A stretch of DNA of 64,000 nucleotides from Flammula alnicola (Eukaryota; Basidiomycota; Agaricomycetes; Agaricales; Strophariaceae), in NCBI GenBank assembly GCA_015499995.1, contig JADNRV010000116.1, forward strand, positions 1 through 64,000, in the 5' to 3' direction. A model generated the notes under the pieces. It was given only the letters and a program-made list of their open reading frames with translations, searched no databases and was not told the DNA's origin. Below, piece after piece: positions 54,113-64,000 of the stretch (the stretch's first letter is position 1; each line of letters starts with the position of its first letter). The position numbers were made by a program, and so were the translations under genes.

Positions 54113-57100
54113 GGGTGAATAGGGAAAGTGGTGAGGGAGGGAGGGATAGAGAGGGAAAGAGGCAACGAAAGTGCCAACATGGCTACTCTTTTTCTCCCAC
54201 AGCTTGTGCCTGGCAATGTAAATTTAATCATTCATTTCCTTTCAAGCTCTGATAGTCACACCAATTATCTCAGAACCGCTCTCTCCCCTCCTCCAGTCCA
54301 GTCCACCACTGGGCCCATTCTACAACAAACACCCAACCACTGCCAGCGCACGCTCGTCTCAACGGTGTGATAATTGCAACTGATAGAAATCCCATTATAA
54401 ATAATATAAAGGTACCCACTACATAAATCCGGTCATCCTAATTGCTTCCACCCGATCAGGATTCAGGTCTGAGTTTGCTTTATAGACACCCAGCGGACCA
54501 GATGGACCGATGGACCTTACATAACGGCAAAACACGGCTTGACGTGCCGGCCGCCAGGTTCGTTCGTCTCTCAAAGGATCAACACGTTCCTCGACGATCA
54601 ACCCACCCCGGGCCCGTCGACGTCGCTGTCACTGTGAGGACGGACCGGTTCGATTCGCGTCGACCCCCTCCGTCTAAGTAGGTATCTCGGTCTGATGCCC
54701 ACCCCAACCTCGACCTCGACTGCAGTCTGTACACGCCCGGTGCCACCAATGCACTTGGCGGTGCCTTGTGATTAATCTACATCGACATCTGTGGTCAATA
54801 TGCGGCGCGCAGATATCCATCCAAACCGCCCCGGCACCGCCCAGGGCACCCGGTGCCCTGTGGCAAGCTGCTCTATCACCTCTTGATCACCTCTGTATCG
54901 CACTTTGCGCGGCCCGCCCCCATCTGAAATCTGCGTCGGAACGAACACCACAGGCACACCATGCATTCATAATGATATTATTCACCTATATTAACTTCAA
55001 GCCACAAGCCACAAGACCACCATGCGTGCGTGCGTGTCGGCGTCCAGACTCCACACCCCTCTCCCGAGCTAACGACGTTAATTAGAAGACCGGTACCGGA
55101 GGTGCGAGAACCCTCCTTAGTACCCCATGGTACAGTATGCATGTACATACATGGTTAAGTGCTTGCCCCTCGTCGTCATCGGAAACTTTTTTATATACGA
55201 CTCGGCGGCGCGTCTAGCTCAGTCAACTTGCTCGCGCAAACTTGCGTATTTAGTATCATCATGACTTAAGCGTTAGCGTTAACGCCAAACGTTAGCTTCA
55301 AACAATTAATATGGCTTCAAGTTCGATTGAAGCGCGCCGACGCCGACGTCGACGCAAGATATGTAAGCTTACATAGAGCTCTCGATGGCGCGTGAATCCA
55401 AGTAGAGTCACTGTGGAAGTGCGCTGCGCATCCGTCCATCCATCGATCCTAAGTACTTACAGCCCGGAGTCGCGCCCGGTCTCTATTAATCTCGCGTTAA
55501 CGCAGCATGAAAGTGGACACAACGTGTACCAAGCACCACCTCGCCCCCTTCTCATTCTATGTACCCATAGTAAGATTCTATACGGACATAGGCACATAGT
55601 TGAAGTCACCTAACATTAACCATTAAACGAGATCTCCATCGAGGCAGCTGCAGCGCGCTGGCTTAGACTTACTTAGTCTTACAACGGGCGCCCGTCGTGC
55701 CCAGTTGTACTTGCTTCTGCGCGTAACCTGAAATCTGTTTCGAAAACGCCGTACTTAGCGTCAAGTCTATCATCAGGTACCAATACCAACCAACTTCCTC
55801 CCCAAAGCTCGCCGGAGATCAGATCACGAATTCGTGAATTCACTCAATAACCCAACCCCCGGCGTTCATGTAACACAACAATGCCTCGACGAGGAGGCGA
55901 GGCGTGCACTCGAGAGTGTATGATGCCATGATTCAGCTGACTGGATCATGCCAATGCCAATGCTAATTAACACCCCCTGGACCTGGATCGCGTTCCTGGA
56001 ACGTTTTCTTAATGTCCTGTATACTCTATGTATGTAGTAGACATAACTCTAACTCTAACTGGGGCACGAGGCGAGCCTGAGGTGAGGCTCGGAGGTGAGT
56101 GGGTGAGTGGGTGAGTGATCAGGGGGATCGGAGTCTTTGAGTTTGAGAGCGAGGCCTCGAGGCGAGTCTCCGCGTCGGATGTCGCGATATGTATGAAGAC
56201 TCGGAGGCGAGGTGAACCAAACTTGAAATTTGAGGCCAGGCTAGGCTAGAAGAGATATGTACTATGCACTTGGATGGATACCTATGATAAAACTTGTCTA
56301 TGCATGAGTAGATATATATAGTAAAGTACAAGCTTGAATATCATGTGTGGACGCAGGAAACTTTATCTTATCGCGTTCATTGACGCAGCACTGCAGGCTC
56401 AACGATGTCAGGGAAAACTAAATCTGAGACGTCTCGAAATATGGGGACGTTGACTTTGAACTCCCAACGTCCGTGGCTTCTCTGATTCAGAATCCTGGTG
56501 CCTCCACATCCGGGATGGGTTAGCAGACACTAGTACTTACTCGTATGCTGCGCTACGCGCTCACCGGCTCCACGAATATTTAAATTTGAAACCCCAACGA
56601 AACGCGTGCCAGTGCATAATCGACAACTCTACATACTCTAAGTAAAGTACGTTCCGAATCGCCGCCAACATCGATTCGGACGTCGCCGTGCGACCCCTCG
56701 CGCGAACCATTCGCACCCACACTCGGCGTCGCTGTCTCTCTGCGTACGCGCATGCGCGCCGGCCGGTCTGCAGCGGGTTTGGGTCTGGGCCTGGGTCTTG
56801 CTGAGCAAGCAAGCTCAAGCAATTGAATTCGACTGCACTTAAGCTAACACGAACCTTCAAGGTCAAGCGGCAGACTCGCATGCAAGCCTGCAACACTGTG
56901 TCCTTACTTGAGTACTAGTAAGTCATTTCGTCGCGCGGTGCGCGTCTGTAATTAAATGCTTCTTCGTTTCTCTTGGCCGATATGATATCGCTTTTGCAGT
57001 ATTTGGTGGAGCGCGTTCGTCCTGGCCGTCGACCATAATGAGTTAGTTGTTCCTCAGTAAATTCCTCAGTAAATTCTCTTGGCTCGCTTCGTCAAGTATT
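54113..57100. other. gene-poor region
   Basis: Three kilobases with only short, domain-free frames (for example 54768-55085 plus, 56561-56896 minus). Inverted motifs such as CGTTAGCGTTAACG near 55270 and several small direct repeats occur. No transposon ends, RNA genes or coding blocks could be supported. Confidence 0.5.
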
Positions 57101-57665
57101 CGTGGACCAATGATTTTTCTGACCGCTTCAAGTACATAGACTGCTGGCACTTAAGCTTGCTTGCCTCATCAGAACTTAGGGCCGTGCCATCGAAGGACTG
57201 TATGTGCTCTGAATTGATACACTAAATCTTCAGTGTTGGTGTTACACACAACCAACGCGACTCTAAACACAACCCAATCCCAGCTATCTTCAGGCTGATA
57301 GATTCTTCCCATGAACGAGAGAAAATCCAGCCAACGCGGCGAAGCAAACCACAGCCTAATCCATATGTCCAGCGGCAAGGCTGCGTGCCAGCGTGGACCA
57401 ATGGTTTTTCTGAGTGCTTCAAGTTATGATAGATTGCTTGCACTTAAGCTTGCCTCATCAGAACTTGGGTCGTGCCATATATTAAAATCTTCAGCGTTGG
57501 TGTTACAGACAACCAACGAGACTCTAAACACAACCCCAATCTCAGCTACTAATCCTAATGATTCTGCCCGTGAACAAGAGACAATCCATGGCCAGCCAAC
57601 GCGGGGAAGCAAACCACAGCCTAAACTAAATCCATCCAGCGGCAAGGCCGCGCGCCAGGTCTCCG
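57101..57665. repeat. diverged tandem duplication, two units of about 270-290 bp
   Basis: Unit 1 starts at about 57101 (GTGGACCAATGATTTTTCTG) and unit 2 at about 57392 (GTGGACCAATGGTTTTTCTG). Both continue through CACTTAAGCTTG, GCCTCATCAGAACTT, TTGGTGTTACA, CAACCAACG, GACTCTAAACACAACCC and CCAGCCAACGCGG to CAGCGGCAAGG. They differ by many substitutions and small indels, so the duplication is not recent. Neither unit has a conserved reading frame. Confidence 0.85.
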
Positions 57666-59904
57666 CCTCCACTTCCGTGCCTATATATATCGCTCCGTCT
57701 CGCATACATATATCCAGGCACTGCACCGAGCGGCCTGACGCACGCCGGTGCTGCGCGTCTAAATATAAGTTCCTCTTTGGGAAACTTTTCCCTGATCCGG
57801 CGCGATCGTCTTGGTCAGACGCGGAGGTTGGCCAGTTGGCTTGGCGTCGGTAGTACTTATATTAAGGATCGTGAGATTTGGATACCAGTAACTCGTATCT
57901 TATTGTTTTAAGCACATACTCGTGTCATAAGTCGGAAGGTGAGATGGCCTTCGAGGTCCGACTGGGCTTCTTGGTCGAGGAAGCCAAGTTGGAGTCGATT
58001 CAGGCTGTCTTGTCGTAGAATTTTCATAGTTGGACAGCGGTTGTATTCAAATTTATGCAGAATAATGCGTCTTCGATTTACTGTTGCTCTTATATTCCCT
58101 CATCCGAGATAGGTAACGTTGGGCGACGGCGTGTACATATGTACTACCTCTATCCCGCCGCTGTCAAGGGGTCTCTACGTGCGAAACGTCTCCGAGAGGC
58201 TCGCGGGATGCGGAGCGCGTTGGGAGCGCACGCAAAATAGATTATAAATGCTGCCGTCTGAGCGTGCTGCGCTCTCACTCTTCAGGCCCAGGTGTTAATT
58301 CATTTATGGTTAATTATAACGACATGCCGCGCACTGAAAATATTCTGTCCCATGCTACAGGTACCTCTGCCACGCATCGCTATGAAACTATCGAGTCTGT
58401 ACACGGCGTACGTATTTATAGGACCACACAGTCCGCTTTGCTGGGAAAATCAAGGACATGCAGTGATTAGATCATTGAGACCGACGGGCTCGTGGGGTCA
58501 GGTACATACTTGAGTACCTTGGGTCAGCCTTCAGAATCTGAATCATTATCAATGCGCTGCACACCTCGGACGTTATATGGCTGAGCTTAAGCTTAATCAC
58601 TGAAGCTTGAGCTTAAATACCCATGTCCACTGCCTGCAAGCTGCGTGCGCGTGGTCTACAAAGTCCCTGATCTGAATAATACTTGTCCTTAACCCGGGAA
58701 TGCTTTCTCGTCCATGTACCCATATACTCTGATGCCGTATGTATTCTTTACTATTTAGGTTTATCTCCCTGTCCGCACAGGCACCTTTGCGCACTTGGAG
58801 CCTGAAGTTCGCACCATTACAGAGCCATTCATCCGACAGGGCGCGCGTTCCATCAACATCAATCTTTCGTTCCTGTACAATCAGTATCACTTCCTTATCA
58901 CTTGTATATGTCGTACGAGCGCATGCACTACTGATGCAGATTTGAATAACCATCTGATTTCCACCCAGGTTCTCTTGGGGCCTTCATTGGGTAACTGAAG
59001 CACTATCTGAAAGAAGGGGCATGTTTGAGATAATGCATCAAGTATCTTTACTATCTTTAAGCACCAACATCCTCCGGAATTTTGTACATATACCCACTCT
59101 ACGTAGACATGGGACCAAGAGAACAAATAGACATGACTATCGTTATTTCGGGACCCAGCAGACCTGCCATGGTTGCCCATCCAAGTCGACTGCCACGATA
59201 AAATAAGTACTCGAGTAGGACGCGGACAGGTTCGCAACAACTTGACGTTTTTCCATTAATATTGTTCAGCTTACAAACCTGTGTGGGAGAGGTTGGGCAA
59301 AGGGTCTTACTGGGTATTATTAATGTGCGTGTGCAACGACGACAAGGGTGTCAAGCCGGGCTTTCAAGTTCATGGCGACGACGGACGGCTCGGACGACAT
59401 CGTGGACGGCTGCCTTCAGCACTGTAAAACGTATCATTCTTTTCATCGATTGTGCTTATTTGAATTGACTACTACTCATCGTGAGCTGAGTATGGGTTTA
59501 ACGTTCAACGTTCAATGTTCAGGTGTTATCTCTTGCTTTAGGTCGGAACATGGGCATGGTGAGGTCAAAAACAAATCTAGACATGACATCGACATCTCAA
59601 ATTCGACGTCGACGTCGACATCAATGTCAGCGTTGACAATCTTGCAATGAAAATCCCACGCGCCGATTTATTGCCCAAGCTCCGACTATAATTGAATGGC
59701 GTAGGGACGGAAAAGCACACACACACTGGCAATACAGGCTTTGGTGAGTGATCTGTTATAAAAGTCAACAGTTCTTTCATTGGAAGTACATGTCACGGTC
59801 GTCAAGTGTCAATTATAGGCTCACTTCATTTATAACACTAATGGAAACCGGTGTGGATCTCACGAGTCGAAATATATCGGTTCCCTTTGAAAGATAAGAT
59901 GGAA
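57666..59904. other. gene-poor region, nothing recognised
   Basis: Short frames only. Small inverted motifs around AAGCTTGAGCTTAA (58580-58615) and GTCGACGTCGAC (about 59610) occur. No support for a gene or complete element was found. Confidence 0.5.
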
Positions 59905-60124
59905 CGTCCGCCTGACTACTCAAGTAGTAACGTCAATCGAGGCGAAGATTTTGGACCCCATGACAGCCGTCGCTTTACTTCGCATCCGAGAGGAAACAGT
60001 TCTTGAAGATGATGAAGACGAGGGGGGCACCTGGAAGAAAATGGCATCCAGGATCGAACGGCAGGTCAACGAAGGGCTGAAATCCATTGAGTCAGATGAA
60101 GCTGGATACAGGAATAGCCAGTGA
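59905..60124 (+). pseudogene. 3' remnant of a BTB gene related to BTB protein 4
   Basis: The frame ending at 60124 reads DPMTAVALLRIREE, then an acidic insert, then IERQVNEGLKSIESDEAGYRNS and a stop. It matches the last ~55 residues of BTB protein 4 (EPMTAVALLRIREEKA and IEREFNEELKSIQSDEAGYKDS), with nearly identical DNA over GTCGCTTTACTTCGCATCCG. No BTB fold or earlier exons can be found upstream. It is about 1.3 kb before the intact copy and in the same orientation, so it is most likely the leftover of a tandem duplicate. Confidence 0.75.
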
Positions 60125-60762
60125 GAACCACGACCGGAAGCGAAATCATCCTCCTCCGACCCTGCATTACCCTCTATATTTACTTTCTATTCGCCCGAGT
60201 AGGGTAAGGAACGAGAGAGCGGATACCTACATATCCCAAAGTCAAGGACAGTCCCAGGGACTGTGCGTGAGTTTGTCGTTCCATTCCGCTTCGGTCTAAT
60301 AGAATATCACACTGCTTTGGAGAGAATAAAATGGTTCATATATGTGCCGGCAAATGGATGACCTGAGTTTAGTATCTACCAATTTTTGGATGTGCGTTTC
60401 ATACAATATACTTACATAAGGCTTTAGGGTCGAGCGAAAAGCAAAATATTTGTCTAAAGCGGGCGCCTATTTTATTTGAAATACTATTAGTAGAGCATCA
60501 TCATCAGAAAGAGATTCTAAAAGCCTACTCGCGGTAGTACAATATGAAGACTACGTTTGGATGTAAACCACAAACAATGCAGAAACTATTATGTAAATGG
60601 CTTGTACACGTGGACTGGCAGCGTTATCGATGGTGTTTGGGCGCTTATCGATTATGTGATCGTAACACATTTTCGTCGAGTCCTACGCTCCTCACCTTTC
60701 CAAGCCACCAACATTTGAAATCTTACCAACTTCGAATTCTAGTACCGAATTGTTCTTCTACC
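60125..60762. other. spacer between the BTB remnant and BTB protein 4
   Basis: No gene is supported. The open frame from 60544 runs in frame into the BTB4 start, but an ATG at 60763 fits the lengths of the paralogs better. Confidence 0.5.
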
Positions 60763-61582
60763 ATGATTCACGATGATAACAATCCTCAAAGCGCAAAAAC
60801 GGTTATAAAGGATCAGGACTATTGTATAGAAAGCGACTTCGTTGTGTTTCAAGTAAGTTTGTCAATAAGGAACGAGAATGGTATAAGTTGATACTAATAC
60901 GTCCCTCCAGGTTGAAAATACCTTGTTCAGGGTCCCTAGCTATCAATTCATGAAAGAGTCCAGTGTGTTTGCCACCATGTTTGAGCTCCCGCAAGCGGCG
61001 TCTTCGAAACCCAATGGTCATGAAGGAATAAGCTTGGAGAAGCCAATCAAACTCCCGCCCATTATTACCTGTGAGGATTTTCGTAATCTTCTCAAAGCTC
61101 TATACCCCCGGTAAGATTCCTCTATCTATCAGTACGTGAAACGGCATAAATGATACTCCTTCGACAGTGCTGCCGCCCCACGGTTATCCCTTTCCAAGGA
61201 GGAATGGATATCCATCTTGAAACTATCATCGATGTGGTACTTCATAGGCTTTCGAGCTGTTGCAATATCTCAATTAGAGCTTGAAGGCGTTCTTACCTCA
61301 GTCGAGAAAATTACTTTGGCAAGGACGTACAGGGTCTCTTCGTTACTGACTCAAGGGCTGTCGGAGATGGTTGACAGGCCTAGGGTGAGCACAATCACAA
61401 ACGCCGAGGCACTTGATGTGGAGCCCATGACGGCCGTCGCTTTACTTCGCATCCGAGAGGAAAAAGCTGCATATGGCAGTAACTGGGGATCCGCGAAGAA
61501 AACGGCCCCCAGTATCGAACGGGAGTTCAACGAAGAACTGAAATCCATTCAATCAGATGAAGCTGGATACAAGGATAGCTAG
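60763..61582 (+). CDS. BTB/POZ domain protein 4
   Basis: Exons are 60763-60852, 60911-61110 and 61168-61582, giving 234 aa. The fold is recognised by DYCIESDFVVFQ, then VENTLFRVPSYQFMKESSVF, CEDFRNLLKALYP and LSLSKEEWISILKLSSMWYF. Both introns are at the same places and phases as in BTB2 and BTB3: phase 0 after VVFQ and phase 2 after ALYP. A C-terminal helical part (AVALLRIREE, EFNEELKSIQSDEAGYK) is shared with BTB3. Within this window it is the only BTB gene on the plus strand, and it is 30 kb from its closest relative. A decayed partial copy lies just upstream. The role is inferred only as a protein-protein interaction adaptor. Confidence 0.83.
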
Positions 61583-62005
61583 CTGAGGCGAGAAAATGGA
61601 GGAAGCTACATATCTGAGCAAGGCTGGAACGGACTTGTTAGGTGGTTATTCATCATGTAACTACTAGCATGAATGAGCGCTTGAATGGGGAATATCCGTC
61701 GATACGTGGTACAACCTCCTTTCCTTAACAAGGATCTTGTTGCACCTGTCTTCCGAGGAGCTCGCTGCCGTTCAACCAAGCTCCGCGGCCACATGATTCT
61801 AGTCCTAGCTCTCATCCACCCTGGAAGTCGGAGAAAAGGGCGGCGGAGCCTGTCGTGCGTGTATTTGCCTTAGTCTGGATCCTAGACACAAAATTTTAAG
61901 ATCGAATGAGTATCTTGGAACTTGCGAGAGCATATGACTAGGTTCTCACCAAGAATCACTTATGCCAACAGCTCGATGTATGCGGAATTGATACCTCGGC
62001 CACCT
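61583..62005. other. intergenic, nothing recognised
   Basis: This separates BTB4 and the convergent four-TM protein gene. Only short frames (61606-61873) without domains are present. Confidence 0.5.
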
Positions 62006-62686
62006 CTACGCTGAAACAACCTTTGGATCGGAGGAAGAAGCGCTGGTGGGCGGCGGCGACGGGACTTTGCGTGGTCGGTTTAAGTAGCAAACAAGAATGA
62101 TTGCGCCCATAATCATGACTTCGCATGTCGAGAGGACAGTGGAGACAACGAATGTGGTCCTGGTCTTTGCACTTTTGTTGTAATCGTTGGAACTGCAGCC
62201 TAGGTCGGGACAATAGGGAGGTTGAAATCTGGGGATTCCAATGCCACAAGTAATACTCGAGAATATCCACATTGCGGCTAGGAAACAGGTGTAACTGATG
62301 CTCCGCCCCGATGAAGGCTCGAATGGGAGGGCTGAATCATTCTGACGCGCGTGCTGCCAGACTACCAGAATTGCGGCGACGTGGAAAGGCGATGTGAATA
62401 CATATGCGAGGATTGTCGGTATGGCAAAGATGGGCGATAGCAAGACGTTGATGAGCGCGAAAATGAAGGGTAAGATGGAAAAAACAAGCGATGCGTAGGT
62501 GAGCTTGACGAAATAGCGAGGAATTTTCTCTGAAGTCACCAGAGTGTTTGTGGAGGCTGCATCTGAGTTGTCGAGGACGATCATGGCCCAACGCTGAAAG
62601 TGTAGGCGCAGAGTGGGAGTGGGGACTAAGGGATGCTTTTCCGTGAGCACCGCATATTGCACAACACCTGGGGTCCCTGTCGACAT
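62006..62686 (-). CDS. predicted four-TM membrane protein, unknown function
   Basis: A single exon of 226 aa starts at ATG 62684-62686. A polar N-terminus of about 55 residues is followed by four hydrophobic segments: LTYASLVFSILPFIFALIN, FAIPTILAYVFTSPFHVAAI, SYTCFLAAMWIFSSITCG and a last one around VLSTCEVMIMGAIILVC. A proline/serine-rich cytosolic tail follows (RPRKVPSPPPTSASSS). Four helices with a short tail resemble the general layout of MARVEL-like or other small fungal membrane proteins, but no signature motif lets me assign a family. The loop between helices 3 and 4 has two cysteines (YCPDLGC) that could pair outside the cell. The open frame is uninterrupted and much longer than chance frames nearby. 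Confidence 0.6.
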   Translation of the reverse strand: MSTGTPGVVQYAVLTEKHPLVPTPTLRLHFQRWAMIVLDNSDAASTNTLVTSEKIPRYFVKLTYASLVFSILPFIFALINVLLSPIFAIPTILAYVFTSPFHVAAILVVWQHARQNDSALPFEPSSGRSISYTCFLAAMWIFSSITCGIGIPRFQPPYCPDLGCSSNDYNKSAKTRTTFVVSTVLSTCEVMIMGAIILVCYLNRPRKVPSPPPTSASSSDPKVVSA

Positions 62687-62838
62687 TGTCAGACGCTTAT
62701 GATGAATCAGGAGTTCTAGCCGTATCCATCAAATATCCATCCCAATCACCGAGAACATATCGTACATACTTAAGTGGCAACTGACAAAGATCAACCCTTC
62801 AGACTTGTCGAAGTTTGGGTCCTGAAAGGCATGCTTCA

Positions 62839-63585
62839 CTATACTTGAGGAAGATAAGTAGCAAATATTAAGTAGTAAAAGGAGTCCTGTGGAGGTTGGA
62901 GCTCAGTAAGGATGACAGCCTGCAACATTAACGATATGAAGCAATCCGGAAGGAATTTCCGAGCCAGCAGCGGTGAGTAGCTCCGTCTACCGTGAAGTCC
63001 GACATTCGGTACCTCCATATGCACACCAAGATGGCCCCCGCGGACCGCCACAAAGAAACTGTATGTACACAGAGTTAACCACGTGTAGAGAGAAGATGTG
63101 GAGAAGATGAATATCAAGGACGGCAAGATTGCACGCGCCTTACAAGCTAGAATACCAATCATTGATATAGCTAACCCCCCGGCTATATCTCCGTGCATGC
63201 TTTAATCGACCTACAAACACAGGGAATGGCGCCATGCTAGCCCAAAATGGAGTGTTTGGGATGAACGTGATGTTTTGTAAACTCACGAAAGGGTTATACC
63301 GTCATTGGATATCTAGAGCAGAAGGTCGCAGACCTTCCTGCGGCCTAGAGAATTAGAGCTTACTTGAGTCCAGGAGGTCAGGCCCACGTTCCATCCTATA
63401 TTTGCCAATATCGTAACAATCAGCTCATCTCCAGAAGTTTCTCCGAGCAGTGTTAGCGAGCTGAAGATGCCATTTGCAAAGATCGCCATCGACATGTATC
63501 CTGGAGAAGCAGCCGGACAATCCTTTGACTTGAACGCTACCCACGACCATGTCCTTCTGCTTGGCTGAATTTTGCGCGTGAGCAA
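62839..63585 (-). CDS. doubtful hydrophobic-protein exons, possibly a decaying gene
   Basis: Three minus-strand pieces might splice together. The first, around 63500-63370, reads MAIFANGIFSSLTLLGE and LANIGWNVGLTSWTQ before a GTAAGC donor. A 26-nt piece follows (ISNDGITLS, about 63312-63287). The last, 63198-62839, reads GDIAGGLAISMIGILACKA and LIFIFSTSSLYTWLTLCTYSFF. The pieces are hydrophobic and have plausible splice sites. However, the last junction needs an AAG acceptor and no good start exon was found. No family was recognised. Confidence 0.25.
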
Positions 63586-64000
63586 CTACTGTACTACGGT
63601 TCAGACTTGATATAAGCAAGAACAAAAAACTGACCATGCAAAACGCTTCCCGATGCAGGCTGCAGTCCAAGAAACACTTAGATATTCAGCAGTCAACGCG
63701 TTTCATTCCACAAGACTAGTACGAGTAGGCTCGAAGTAGGCTGGAGGTTGGCCCCGAAGCACGTCCATGCCTTGCAGGCCAGCCTGAGGGGTGCTCTTCT
63801 GGCTGTGGGTCGGAGACATGCATTAACGGGAAAGGAAAGGAAAGGAAAGGAAAGGAAGACGCAGTCTTGCAGAAGGACCCCTGATAATCCTGAGGAAACT
63901 CAGATACGGATCCACCTCAAAACCGCGGCCGGAGGCCGCGGAACCCGGATACTGTTACTGATAGCGTCCACCTATGGTCAACATTGCTAGCCTCAAACAT
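63586..64000. other. window end with a GGAAA microsatellite
   Basis: A (GGAAA)n tract of about six units lies at 63828-63857. Short frames at either side have no domain. Confidence 0.6.

Noticed and set aside
1..64000. tRNA genes
   Set aside because: Reading for T-loop (GGTTCGAATCC-like) plus acceptor pairing gave no convincing cloverleaf; a tRNAscan run would be decisive.

Overview
The window looks like nuclear DNA of a mushroom-forming basidiomycete (Agaricomycetes). Genes are dense, cut by many short introns of about 50-80 bp with GT-AG borders. The content includes a class I hydrophobin, a GH71 alpha-1,3-glucanase, F-box/LRR and BTB/POZ paralogs, and a chromodomain Ty3/gypsy element. All gene models were spliced by eye by matching exon phase and family motifs. 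They should be read as good drafts, not transcript-supported models.

Layout. 1-2.5 kb: no recognisable gene. 2.5-3.4 kb (+): class I hydrophobin. 4.1-5.9 kb (-): multi-pass membrane protein resembling the DUF4203/TM7SF3-TMEM198 group. 5.9-10.0 kb: no supported gene. 10.0-11.0 kb (-): BTB protein 1. 11.75-12.8 kb (+): ketopantoate hydroxymethyltransferase (pantothenate/CoA synthesis). 13.6-15.7 kb (+): GH71 glucanase. 16.0-18.1 kb (-): proline iminopeptidase-like hydrolase. 18.7-19.7 kb (-): Erv2-type sulfhydryl oxidase. 20.7-22.9 kb (+): cytosolic asparaginyl-tRNA synthetase. 23.1-24.2 kb (-): diphthine synthase DPH5. 24.5-26.5 kb (+) and 27.0-28.6 kb (-): two F-box proteins. 28.75-29.6 and 30.0-31.0 kb (-): BTB proteins 2 and 3. 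31.8-32.5 kb (-): LSM4.

32.9-41.4 kb: an intact, apparently very young LTR retrotransposon, with identical 236-bp LTRs, a CCAAT target-site duplication and one uninterrupted 2621-codon gag-pol frame. It carries two extra domains. 43.5-45.1 kb: two nearly identical 0.66-kb TA-flanked elements in inverted orientation, forming a palindrome of about 1.5 kb. 45.3-45.5 kb: a pogo-like MITE. 46.6-49.8 kb (-): oligopeptide transporter (OPT family). 51.8-54.1 kb (-): a disordered polyQ/acidic protein. 54.1-60.7 kb: gene-poor, with a tandem duplication and a BTB gene remnant. 60.8-61.6 kb (+): BTB protein 4. 62.0-62.7 kb (-): four-TM protein. 62.8-63.6 kb (-): doubtful membrane-protein exons.

Functionally the window mixes housekeeping genes (AsnRS, DPH5, LSM4, panB, Erv2), cell-wall or surface genes (hydrophobin, GH71), peptide nutrition (OPT importer and proline iminopeptidase) and lineage-expanded adaptor families (BTB, F-box). 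No operon-like logic is expected. The notable relationships are convergent or divergent neighbours and the transposon cluster between 32.9 and 45.5 kb.
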